A stretch of DNA of 38,901 nucleotides from Candidatus Kaelpia imicola (GTDB lineage Bacteria > Omnitrophota > Gorgyraeia > Kaelpiales > Kaelpiaceae). The notes beneath the pieces were generated by a model. It was not told where the DNA came from, ran no database searches, and worked only from the letters and a program-made list of their open reading frames with translations. The DNA lies in the NCBI GenBank assembly GCA_030765505.1, contig JAVCCL010000011.1, positions 1 to 38,901 of the forward strand, given 5' to 3'. The position numbers were made by a program, and so were the translations under genes. Shown here in pieces: positions 15,237 to 22,620 of this stretch (its first letter is position 1; each line of letters begins with the position of its first letter).

Positions 15237-16719
15237 TGATGATACTAAGAACTGGATAGATAATAGAATTAAGAGAGATGAGGTAACTAAGTTTTTAAAA
15301 AATAATAAAGATTTCATAGACGATGAACTTATTGAGAAGAAGATAGTTAAAAATAAGAATGCTGACAAAAAACTCATAAAGGATATAATCGCAAAATCTC
15401 TTGAGGTTAAGACTCTATCTTTAGATGAAACTGCCTATCTTTTAAATGTAGAGGATGAGGATACTTGGGCCATGATGGAGGATGCTGCTTTAAAAGTCAA
15501 GAAGAGAGTCTATGATAATAGAATCGTTACTTTTGCACCGCTCTATATGTCTAACTTATGTGTAAATGACTGTCTCTACTGCGGTTTTCGTAAATCCAAT
15601 AACTCTGCTAGACGCAGAGTTTTAACTAAAGAAGAGGTAATTAAAGAGACGGAGGTCTTGGCGGGTGAGATTGGCCATAAGAGGCTGATAGTTGTCTATG
15701 GAGAGCATCCTAAGACCGACGTAGACTACATGGAAGAGACAATCTCTGCAATTTATAGTGTTAAGGTTAGGACTAAACATGGGTATGGATCTATACGGCG
15801 TGTCAATGTCAATGCAGCATCTCTTTCAATCTCTGATTTAGAGAGGCTTCATGATGTTGGTATCGGGACCTATCAGGTCTTTCAGGAGAGTTACCATCAT
15901 CCTACTTATAGTAAGGTTCACCCTGAGGGAACTATTAAGGGTGATTACTCCTGGAGATTATATTGTTTACATCGGGCGATGGAGGCAGGGGTTGATGATG
16001 TTGGTCTGGGAGTATTATTCGGACTCTATGATTGGAAATTTGAGGTTTTGGGTCTCCTCTCTCACACTTTAGATCTGGAGAGTAAATTCGGCATAGGAGC
16101 TCATACGATATCATTTCCCCGGCTTGAGCCGGCCAAAGATACTCCTTTTACTGAGAGTTCAAACTATAAGGTCTCAGACCGGGATTTTAAGAAGCTGATC
16201 ACTATTATTCGCCTTGCCGTGCCTTATGCAGGAATGATTATAACGGCCCGGGAGAGTGCCGAGATCAGACGCGATGCTTTAAGACTCGGCATTACTCAGA
16301 CCGATGCCTCAACCCGTATAGGTATAGGCGCTTATAGCGATTGCTACAGGAAGCAGGAAGGCAATAGACAGCAGTTCTATCTTGGAGATACCCGGTCTTT
16401 AGATGAGGTGATAAGAGAGTTTGCCCGGATGGGATATATCACATCTTTCTGTACCGCCGGTTACCGCTGCGGACGGACAGGAAAAAACATTATGCAGCTC
16501 TTGAGGTCAGGCCGGGAAGGAAAGTTCTGTAAACTTAATGCGGTTTTGACTTTCAGGGAATGGCTGGATGATTTTGCCTCTGCTGAAACAAAAAAAGCGG
16601 CTCTATCGATTATTAAAAAAGAGATAAAAGAGGTTAAAATAGAGATGCCTAAAGTCTATGATGATTTTATAAGTTATTATGAAAAAATAAGAGATGGCCA
16701 AAGAGACCTCTATTTCTAG
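15223..16719 (+). CDS. hydG: [FeFe]-hydrogenase H-cluster radical SAM maturase HydG
   Basis: HydG cleaves tyrosine to make the CO and CN- ligands of the H-cluster. The 498-residue protein has the radical SAM motif C113-x3-C117-x2-C120 (CVNDCLYC). The start at 15223 is set by AGGAGG at 15211-15216; earlier in-frame starts lie inside hydF. The C-terminal motif, which in characterised HydG is C-x2-C-x22-C and holds the auxiliary cluster, reads CTAGYRC here. C410 and C436 keep the usual 25-residue spacing, the middle cysteine is Gly413, and another cysteine sits at 416. It may be a lineage variant or use C416 instead. It overlaps the orphan gene by 26 bases. Confidence 0.94.
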   Translation: MKVYSDDTKNWIDNRIKRDEVTKFLKNNKDFIDDELIEKKIVKNKNADKKLIKDIIAKSLEVKTLSLDETAYLLNVEDEDTWAMMEDAALKVKKRVYDNRIVTFAPLYMSNLCVNDCLYCGFRKSNNSARRRVLTKEEVIKETEVLAGEIGHKRLIVVYGEHPKTDVDYMEETISAIYSVKVRTKHGYGSIRRVNVNAASLSISDLERLHDVGIGTYQVFQESYHHPTYSKVHPEGTIKGDYSWRLYCLHRAMEAGVDDVGLGVLFGLYDWKFEVLGLLSHTLDLESKFGIGAHTISFPRLEPAKDTPFTESSNYKVSDRDFKKLITIIRLAVPYAGMIITARESAEIRRDALRLGITQTDASTRIGIGAYSDCYRKQEGNRQQFYLGDTRSLDEVIREFARMGYITSFCTAGYRCGRTGKNIMQLLRSGREGKFCKLNAVLTFREWLDDFASAETKKAALSIIKKEIKEVKIEMPKVYDDFISYYEKIRDGQRDLYF

Positions 16720-16951
16720 ATTTAAAGAACTCAGCGTTGAATTTAAAAGAGAGTACCCTTCTTCTATTCAGCTTGTTTCGATATCAGAGTCCCGCTGGTC
16801 TTATCTACCAGGAGAGGAGCTGGGTATCTCATCAAATATGATAAGAGTAAAATTAAAGAATAATCTGGGTTTGATTGTATGTTTAAGAAAGGAATCAGAG
16901 CTCTCAGCCGATTTTATAAAAGATTTTTTCAAAAGTATCTATGAAGAATAG
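16694..16951 (+). CDS. Unknown 85-residue protein between hydG and hydE
   Basis: I do not recognise this protein. It is soluble and charged (MAKETSISRFKELSVEFKRE), with a middle segment ESRWSYLPGEELGISSNMIRVKLKN, a short hydrophobic strand GLIVCLR and an acidic helical end (FIKDFFKSIYEE). It has one cysteine and no known motif. It overlaps hydG by 26 bases and hydE by 11, so it is almost certainly translated with both maturases. The overlap pattern argues against chance. A role in maturation or in protecting or delivering an intermediate is inference from position only. Confidence 0.7.
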   Translation: MAKETSISRFKELSVEFKREYPSSIQLVSISESRWSYLPGEELGISSNMIRVKLKNNLGLIVCLRKESELSADFIKDFFKSIYEE

Positions 16952-17930
16952 ATTGAGTAAAAATGAAATCAAAAAGTTTCTTAAAGGCGAAGATGAGAAC
17001 CATCTCCTGGAGACTGCATCCAATATTCGGAAGGAATTTTTTAAAAAGAAGGTTCTAATAAGAGCTATTATCGCGTTTTCAAATTATTGCTTGAGAGATT
17101 GTCTCTACTGCGGTTTAAGGATAAGCAATAAAAAGTTAAGGCGCTACAGAATGAGAAAAGATGAGATTGTCGGTGTTGCCAGGGGAATTATTGAAAAAGG
17201 TATTAAGACTATCGTGCTTCAATCGGGAGATGATCTTTATTATTCTAGAGATAATCTGGTTAATTTAATAGTAAGTATAAAAAGGTTCTCTCCTTCTCTT
17301 GCTCTGACTCTTTCGATAGGCGAGAGGCCGTTGGATGACTATAAGGCTTTCTATGATGCCGGAGCAGATAGATATCTCATTAAGCATGAGACAGCCAATG
17401 AGAGTCTGTATAATAAACTCCATCCGAATCAGAGTTTTAAAGAGAGGGTTGAGATAATAGAGTTTTTAAGAAAAATAGGTTATCAGGTTGGCCTGGGCAA
17501 TATAATCGGTCTTCCCGGCCAGAGTTTAAAAGATTTGGCAGCCGATATAATGTTTTATCAGGATTTTCAGCCCGATATGATAGGTCTGGGACCTTTCATA
17601 TCCGCAGTTGATACCCCGCTCTCTGCTCAGCCTTCTCCGGATATGAAGCTTGTTCTCAGGTCATATGCTTTAGCGCGAGTTGTAACAGTGGATTCTCATA
17701 TACCTTTAACCACTGCAGCTATGACTAAAGGTGAAAATGATTTTATGAGAGAGTCTCTTAAAGTGAGCACCAATGTTATCATGGTTGATTTTACACCCAA
17801 AGAGTATAGTCTCAGTTATAAAATATATGATAATAGGTCTATCTCTTCAATTAGAGAAATAGATTATTTGATCAAAAAGCTGGGGTTTACTCCTTCTTAT
17901 GTCAAAGGGGATTCTTTGAAGAGATTTTAA
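16941..17930 (+). CDS. hydE: [FeFe]-hydrogenase H-cluster radical SAM maturase HydE
   Basis: HydE makes, with HydG and HydF, the diiron subcluster; it acts on the iron-cysteine-CO-CN product of HydG. The 329 residues contain the radical SAM motif C50-x3-C54-x2-C57 (NYCLRDCLYCGLR) and family blocks IVLQSGDD (about 92-99), IKHETANESLY (about 146-156), GNIIGLPGQ (about 182-190) and GPFISAVDTPL (about 215-225). There is no C-terminal cysteine cluster; the second cluster of Thermotoga HydE is not essential, so this is not a defect. It is the last gene of the operon, followed by a T-rich terminator-like sequence. Confidence 0.94.
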   Translation: MKNRLSKNEIKKFLKGEDENHLLETASNIRKEFFKKKVLIRAIIAFSNYCLRDCLYCGLRISNKKLRRYRMRKDEIVGVARGIIEKGIKTIVLQSGDDLYYSRDNLVNLIVSIKRFSPSLALTLSIGERPLDDYKAFYDAGADRYLIKHETANESLYNKLHPNQSFKERVEIIEFLRKIGYQVGLGNIIGLPGQSLKDLAADIMFYQDFQPDMIGLGPFISAVDTPLSAQPSPDMKLVLRSYALARVVTVDSHIPLTTAAMTKGENDFMRESLKVSTNVIMVDFTPKEYSLSYKIYDNRSISSIREIDYLIKKLGFTPSYVKGDSLKRF

Positions 17931-17937
17931 TCTTTTG

Positions 17938-17970
17938 AGCGGTCTCTTTCTGCTGTTTTTCTTTTCTTTT
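17938..17970 (+). terminator. Weak terminator after hydE
   Basis: AGCGG (17938-17942), loop TCTCTTT, CTGCT (17950-17954) forms a 5-bp stem with one G-U pair, followed by a long T-rich run. The stem is short, so confidence is limited. Confidence 0.4.
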
Positions 17971-17994
17971 GCTTGGTGCCAGAATAGACTATGA

Positions 17995-18016
17995 ACGGTG
18001 TTAATTTTAATACCGT
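17995..18016. repeat. 22-bp near-perfect palindrome
   Basis: ACGGTGTTAA followed by TT and TTAATACCGT: ten pairs, one of them G-T. The centre is too short for a good RNA hairpin and no T tract follows, so a protein-binding operator is more likely than a terminator. No promoter is obvious beside it. Confidence 0.45.
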
Positions 18017-18248
18017 AAAAGAGCTATCAGAACATAAGAAGGTAGATAAATATGGTATTATGATATATGCAATCTTTCATAAAGAGATAAAACGTGTTGT
18101 AGAGAGTTTGGGGGATAAAATGAGCACATTTTTGTCACAAAATGGGGGCAGCCTATCAAGGGGCATAGATACTCTTACTATAGAAAAAAGACCAAAGAGC
18201 TTGAATATGAAAGTGTCCAAAATATGTTACACTCAGTTGTTCTATAGA

Positions 18249-18277
18249 TTGACCTTAAGTTTAAATTCTGCTACAAT
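18249..18277 (+). promoter_or_regulatory. Promoter of the tRNA cluster
   Basis: TTGACC (18249-18254), 17 bases, TACAAT (18272-18277), extended -10 TG at 18269-18270. The expected start is about 15 bases before the first tRNA. Confidence 0.7.
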
Positions 18278-18298
18278 TCTAAAGCGTTTTAACTATTT

Positions 18299-18371
18299 GG
18301 GCCGTTGGCTCAATCGGCAGAGCAGGGGCCTCTTAAGTCCAAGGTTGCAGGTTCGATTCCTGCACGGCCCA
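18299..18371 (+). tRNA. tRNA-Lys (anticodon CTT)
   Basis: The acceptor GGGCCGT pairs with ACGGCCC at 18364-18370, discriminator A. D arm GCTC/GAGC, anticodon loop CTCTTAA with CTT, five-base variable loop, T arm GCAGG-TTCGATT-CCTGC. The outermost anticodon-stem pair is a G-A mismatch. CCA is not encoded. Confidence 0.93.
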
Positions 18372-18397
18372 GATATTATTTAAGGGGTAAGAGTTAT

Positions 18398-18479
18398 GGG
18401 CAGGTGGCGGAATCGGCAGACGCGCAGGACTTAGAATCCTGTCCCGAAAGGGGTGCGGGTTCAAGTCCCGCCTTGCCCA
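18398..18479 (+). tRNA. tRNA-Leu (anticodon TAG)
   Basis: The acceptor GGGCAGG pairs with CTTGCCC (one G-T), discriminator A. The anticodon stem CAGGA/TCCTG closes loop CTTAGAA (TAG). A long variable arm (TCCCGAAAGGGGT region) marks a class II tRNA. T arm GCGGG-TTCAAGT-CCCGC. CCA is not encoded. Confidence 0.94.
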
Positions 18480-18550
18480 TTTATCAAGGGTTTGATATAA
18501 TAATCTGCTATTTAGCCGTTTTAAATGACAGCTGGAGATTGGTTTTTCAT

Positions 18551-18622
18551 GCGGGAGTAGCTCAGCGGTAGAGCACAACCTTGCCAAGGTTGGGGTCGCG
18601 GGTTCAAATCCCGTCTCCCGCT
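18551..18622 (+). tRNA. tRNA-Gly (anticodon GCC)
   Basis: The acceptor GCGGGAG pairs with CTCCCGC, discriminator T. D arm GCTC/GAGC, anticodon stem CAACC/GGTTG with loop TTGCCAA, T arm with GTTCAAATC. CCA is not encoded. Confidence 0.95.
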
Positions 18623-18676
18623 CTATACAAAGACTAAAATTTGGTATTTTGACTTTTAACAAGAAAGGTGGTGGTA

Positions 18677-19147
18677 ATGAATATATCAGATCTTTTAAGT
18701 GTCGGAGCAATAAAGCTGAATCTTAAGGCAAAAGATAAAAATACAGCCATAGATGAGCTGTTGGAAGTATTGATAACAGCCAAAAAATTAGATCAGAAGA
18801 ATAAGCCCAAAGTAAGGAAGGTTTTAAGGGCCAGAGAGAAGCTTGGCTCAACCGGAATAGGCCAAGGGATAGGTATTCCCCATGCCAAAGATAGTTGTAT
18901 AAAAAAGATAACGGTTTGTTGCGGAATATCCAAAAAGGGTGTAGATTTCGACTCTTTAGATGGTGAGTTGGTAAATATATTCTTTATGATTCTTGCGCCT
19001 GAAGATGCAACAGGCGAACATCTTAAGACTTTGGCAAAGATATCGCGTTTAGTCAGAGCCAGGTTTTTCCGCATGAGTCTCATGCAGTGCAAAAGTCCTA
19101 AGAACCTTCTCTCTATCCTTAAAAGGGAAGAAGAGGAGATGGGGTAG
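18677..19147 (+). CDS. ptsN: PTS IIA-type protein (PtsN-like)
   Basis: The 156-residue protein belongs to the fructose/nitrogen EIIA family: GSTGIGQGIGIPHAKD, with the histidine of IPHAKD (near residue 69) as phosphorylation site, and the later LVNIFFMILAPE and HLKTLAKISRLV blocks. Without EIIB/EIIC partners it is probably a regulatory PtsN that reports phosphorylation state rather than a transporter part. The ATG at 18677 follows AAAGGTGG at a normal distance; two in-frame GTG codons (18668, 18671) lie inside that site and are less likely. Its phosphate donors HPr and enzyme I are encoded about 3.2 kb downstream in the same direction. Confidence 0.88.
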   Translation: MNISDLLSVGAIKLNLKAKDKNTAIDELLEVLITAKKLDQKNKPKVRKVLRAREKLGSTGIGQGIGIPHAKDSCIKKITVCCGISKKGVDFDSLDGELVNIFFMILAPEDATGEHLKTLAKISRLVRARFFRMSLMQCKSPKNLLSILKREEEEMG

Positions 19148-19169
19148 ATATAATATCAGGGTTATAAGA

Positions 19170-20414
19170 ATGATAAAAGAACTACGCTGGTTATATCCTG
19201 GCATTGGTATAAAAAGATGGATATTCCTTTCAGCCGTAGGGGTGATCTTTATATCGTTAAGCTCGGCAAGCCTTGTAAAGGCTGACAGCTATAATAGCAA
19301 CTTCTATTCCATATTAGGTCTTCTTTTGGGGGCATTAGCCATTATAGTAGGTATCAAAGAGTTCGTTGCTGCAGTTATAAACGCTCTCTATCCTGAACGC
19401 TCCAAAAAGTTATTGGAATTGTTTCTGGAAAAGAAAAAGCTGGAGAAGGGGCCCAATATTGTTGCTATTGGAGGAGGTACAGGCCTTTCGACACTGCTTC
19501 AGGGTTTAAAAAATGTCACTGCCAATACTACTGCCATTGTTACCGTAGCCGACGATGGAGGCTCTTCAGGCAGGCTGCGGAAAGAATTTGATATCCTTCC
19601 TCCTGGAGATATAAGGAACTGCCTTGTTGCTTTAGCCGATGCTCCGCCTTTAATGAGAGAACTGTTTCAGTACCGCTTTAAAGCTGAAGGTGAATTAAAA
19701 GACCACAATTTTGGCAATCTATTTATTACTGCGCTCTCTCAAATAACAGGCGATTTTGAAAAGGCAATAAAAGAGTCTAGTAAGGTTCTGGCTATAAAAG
19801 GCCGCGTTATTCCAGCGACAGTAGACAAGGTAAAATTAATCGCGGAGCACGAGAACGGTAGGGAGACAGTGGGTGAATCTAAAATTCCAGAGGCAAAACT
19901 TAAGATTAAAAGAGTAAGGCTTCAGCCTTCTCAATGCAAGTTGGTTTATGAGGCGATGGAGGCGATTGAGAATGCAGATGTTATTATCTTAGGCCCCGGC
20001 AGTCTCTATACCAGTGTTATACCCAATCTTCTTGTCCCTGGTATGGCGGAGGCCATTTTAAACTCCCCTGCTATTAAGATATATGTGGTCAATATTATGA
20101 CTCAACTTGGCGAGACTGATAACTATACAGCTTCAGACCATATTAAGGCTATCTTTGAACATACCTCTTCAAGTTTAATTCAGTATGCAGTGCTTAATTT
20201 ATCTTTTATTCCCGGTGACCTGCTTCAGAATTATCAGGAAGAGGACAGCTCTCCTGTAAGGGCTGATATTATCGAAGTAGAGAAGTTAGGGCCTAAAGCC
20301 ATTGTTAGAGATCTCTCTGATTTAGGAGGTGTTGTCAGGCATGATTCAAATAAACTTGCCGAGCTGGTGCTGGAGATACTCAGTCTTAATAAAAGCAGAG
20401 GGAAATGGATTTAA
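19170..20414 (+). CDS. yvcK: YvcK/CofD-like family protein with N-terminal membrane anchor
   Basis: The 414-residue protein has two N-terminal hydrophobic segments (about 17-35 and 46-70). The YvcK core follows: VAIGGGTGLSTLLQGLK (about 97-113), TVADDGGSSGRLR (about 124-136), PPGDIRNCLVALAD (about 143-156), HNFGNLFITAL (about 179-189) and ILGPGSLYTSVIPNL (about 272-286). In Firmicutes and Actinobacteria YvcK/CuvA binds UDP-sugars and is needed for gluconeogenic growth and normal cell-wall synthesis. The membrane anchor suggests action at the inner face of the membrane. The last bases overlap the GH57 gene. Bacillus yvcK also lies near an HPr-like gene (crh), similar to HPr nearby here. Confidence 0.9.
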   Translation: MIKELRWLYPGIGIKRWIFLSAVGVIFISLSSASLVKADSYNSNFYSILGLLLGALAIIVGIKEFVAAVINALYPERSKKLLELFLEKKKLEKGPNIVAIGGGTGLSTLLQGLKNVTANTTAIVTVADDGGSSGRLRKEFDILPPGDIRNCLVALADAPPLMRELFQYRFKAEGELKDHNFGNLFITALSQITGDFEKAIKESSKVLAIKGRVIPATVDKVKLIAEHENGRETVGESKIPEAKLKIKRVRLQPSQCKLVYEAMEAIENADVIILGPGSLYTSVIPNLLVPGMAEAILNSPAIKIYVVNIMTQLGETDNYTASDHIKAIFEHTSSSLIQYAVLNLSFIPGDLLQNYQEEDSSPVRADIIEVEKLGPKAIVRDLSDLGGVVRHDSNKLAELVLEILSLNKSRGKWI

Positions 20415-22360
20415 ACAGAGATAGTATTAATCTATTAATTGCTGTTCATGCTCACCAGCCGGTTGATAATTTTGACAATGTTTTTCATCAGGCTTTTGAG
20501 AGTTCATACATTCCTTTTTTTAATGCACTCTCTCAGTTTCCGGAGATAAAAATGTCATTTCATATAAGCGGCAGTCTTTTGGATTGGACATTAAAGAATC
20601 AAGTGGAATTCTTGAATCTTATAGAAAGTTTAATTGAGAAGGGACAATTAAAGCTTCTCTCAGCCGGTTATTACGAGCCTATATTGGTACTTCTCTCTGA
20701 TCGGGATAAGAGAAACCAGATAGAGCTATATCTCTCCAAGATAAGTGAGATTTTTAAGGTCAAACCCAGAGGACTCTGGCTTACTGAGAGAGTCTGGGAG
20801 CCGGATTTAGTCAAACCGATAAAGACCTCCGGTATTGATTTTGTTATTGTTGATGATGAACATTTTAAAAGAGCCGGACTGGACCAGGAGAGTATAGGGG
20901 GTTATTATATGACCGAAGATAAGAACTATAGTTTGGCTCTTTTCCCAGGCTCTAAATTCTTAAGATACTCAATGCCGTTTAAACCCCCGGCTGATTCAAT
21001 AGATTATTTAAGGTTAAAAAAAGAACAGGGAGTAATGGCAATATCCTTTGGAGATGATTTAGAGAAATTCGGATTTTGGCCAGGTACATATGATTGGGTC
21101 TATAAGGAACAGTGGTTGAACAGGTTCTTCACTCTCTTGTCTCAAAATAGCGATTGGCTTAAAACAGCCCATTTCAGTGATATCTTGAATTCCTACCCTT
21201 CTTCAGGCAGGGTATATTTACCCTCTGCAAGTTATTCAGAGATGATGGACTGGTCAGGAGGTATGTTTAGGAATTTTTTGACTAAGTATCCTGAGAGTAA
21301 CCATCTCCAGAAAAGAGTATTCAATATTAGCTTGAAATTAGAGCAGTTGGAAGAGGATTCGAAGAGAGTCTATCCTCAAATAAGAGAGAAGCTCTATAAG
21401 GCCCAGAACAATGATGTCTATTGGCATGGAGTCTTTGGCGGGCTCTACCTTACGCATTTAAGATATCTCGCCTATAGATATCTTATAGATGCTGAGAATG
21501 ATTTGGATACTATAACTGAAGTTCGATTTCCGCTGATTGAACAGAGCGATATTGATTTAGATGGAAATGAGGAGGTTATCTTTAAAGATAGAGTCTATAA
21601 TCTTTATATCTGTCCAGACTCTGGAGGTACTATTGTTGAGATAGACTATAAGCCTAAAAATATGAATATTCTTAATGTTTTAACAAGGAGAGAAGAGTCT
21701 TACCATCAAAAGATACTTCAGGAGAGCGAGATTGATAGTGAACTTTCAGCTCCAGTAAATCCTTCCAGTATTCATGATCAAACAGCAATAGTTGCCCAGG
21801 GGCTTCAAGATAAACTGGTATATGACCATTATAGAAAATCTGCCTGGATAGACCATATCTACTCAGAGCTTGATTTAAACGAGGAGGCTTTTTCAAGAAA
21901 TAGAGTGAAAGATGTTTTAAACCTTCATAAGAGACCTTATAGATGTAAAGCTGATGAGAAGGGTATAAAGGTATCTATAGATGTTAAAGGTCTATCTTTA
22001 GTAAAGAGTCTTAAATTAAACGGAAATTTTCTTAATTTTTCATATAATATAAAGCACAGCCTGGATAATGATTTGGTCTTCTCTTCTGAGTTTAATCTGC
22101 TCTTATATTCAGAAGAGATATTAAAAGAGGGAGGGTTTTTTAAAACCCGGGAATTAGCATTAGAAGATAGCTGGTTTAAGTTGAGATACTCGTTTAAATT
22201 TTCAAAAGAGACAACCATCTTTTCATATCCTATCTATACTATCTCTGATTCCGAATCTGGTTTAGAGAAGTCATACCAGGGGCTGTCTATGCATTTTATT
22301 TGGCCGTTTGAGAAAAAGTCTCTGGATTTAAATTTTAAGATAGGTGTGGATAAACTATGA
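20405..22360 (+). CDS. GH57 family 4-alpha-glucanotransferase / alpha-amylase
   Basis: The 651-residue protein matches the GH57 group that moves maltooligosaccharide chains, as in Thermococcus 4-alpha-glucanotransferase. AVHAHQPVDNFD at 13-24 is conserved region 1. GLWLTERVWEPD contains the probable nucleophile E128. SFGDDLEKFGFWPGTYDWVY contains the probable acid, D217 or D218. HFSDIL and the MMDWSGGMFRNFL segment follow, and the C-terminal half (from about 380) is the beta-sandwich type of DUF1925/1926. The length fits. The protein is cytoplasmic (no signal). It probably disproportionates glycogen or maltodextrin. It overlaps yvcK and HPr genes by 10 and 4 bases. Confidence 0.9.
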   Translation: MDLNRDSINLLIAVHAHQPVDNFDNVFHQAFESSYIPFFNALSQFPEIKMSFHISGSLLDWTLKNQVEFLNLIESLIEKGQLKLLSAGYYEPILVLLSDRDKRNQIELYLSKISEIFKVKPRGLWLTERVWEPDLVKPIKTSGIDFVIVDDEHFKRAGLDQESIGGYYMTEDKNYSLALFPGSKFLRYSMPFKPPADSIDYLRLKKEQGVMAISFGDDLEKFGFWPGTYDWVYKEQWLNRFFTLLSQNSDWLKTAHFSDILNSYPSSGRVYLPSASYSEMMDWSGGMFRNFLTKYPESNHLQKRVFNISLKLEQLEEDSKRVYPQIREKLYKAQNNDVYWHGVFGGLYLTHLRYLAYRYLIDAENDLDTITEVRFPLIEQSDIDLDGNEEVIFKDRVYNLYICPDSGGTIVEIDYKPKNMNILNVLTRREESYHQKILQESEIDSELSAPVNPSSIHDQTAIVAQGLQDKLVYDHYRKSAWIDHIYSELDLNEEAFSRNRVKDVLNLHKRPYRCKADEKGIKVSIDVKGLSLVKSLKLNGNFLNFSYNIKHSLDNDLVFSSEFNLLLYSEEILKEGGFFKTRELALEDSWFKLRYSFKFSKETTIFSYPIYTISDSESGLEKSYQGLSMHFIWPFEKKSLDLNFKIGVDKL

Positions 22361-22620
22361 GAATTATAAGAAAATTAAAAGTGGCTTCCGAACAAGGTTT
22401 ACATGCAAGGCCTGCCGCGGTGTTTGTTGAGACGGCGAATAAATTTATGTCAAAGGTTATAGTTACAAAGGGCGATTTAGTCGTAGATGGGAAATCCATT
22501 TTAAATATTTTAACTCTGGGTGTAGAATGTAAAGATGAGATTATTATTGAAGTCGAAGGTGAAGATGCAGAAGAGGCTATAGAGTCGTTGAAGAGAGTAA
22601 TATTAAAAGAAGATGTTTAA
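22357..22620 (+). CDS. ptsH: Phosphocarrier protein HPr
   Basis: This 87-residue HPr takes phosphate from enzyme I on H16 in SEQGLHARPA and passes it to EIIA proteins. S46 in DGKSILNILTL is kept, so regulatory phosphorylation by an HPr kinase is possible, but no hprK is in view. It starts inside the last codons of the GH57 gene (four-base overlap) and ends inside ptsI (eight-base overlap), so the cluster is translationally coupled. Confidence 0.95.
   Translation: MRIIRKLKVASEQGLHARPAAVFVETANKFMSKVIVTKGDLVVDGKSILNILTLGVECKDEIIIEVEGEDAEEAIESLKRVILKEDV

Larger units (their letters stand above)
17971..18298. other. Gene-poor interval between hydE and the tRNA cluster
   Basis: About 330 bases without a convincing gene. 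An open frame from 17991 runs on into the tRNA-Lys gene, so at least its end cannot be coding. The translated part shows no family I know and no ribosome site. The interval holds a near-perfect palindrome (17995-18016), a GTGT/ACAC inverted pair around 18213-18232, and the tRNA promoter at its right end. A decayed gene cannot be ruled out. Confidence 0.5.

Noticed and set aside
18201-18233. TTGAAT and TGTTACACT as an extra tRNA promoter
   Set aside because: The two boxes are 21 bases apart; the pair at 18249-18277 is better spaced and closer.
17991-18383. A 130-codon frame between hydE and the tRNAs
   Set aside because: It extends through the whole tRNA-Lys gene, has no ribosome site and shows no family; at least its end cannot be protein-coding.
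18305-18710. Open frames on both strands across the tRNA cluster
   Set aside because: They translate tRNA-Leu and tRNA-Gly sequence; the RNA structures explain the region.
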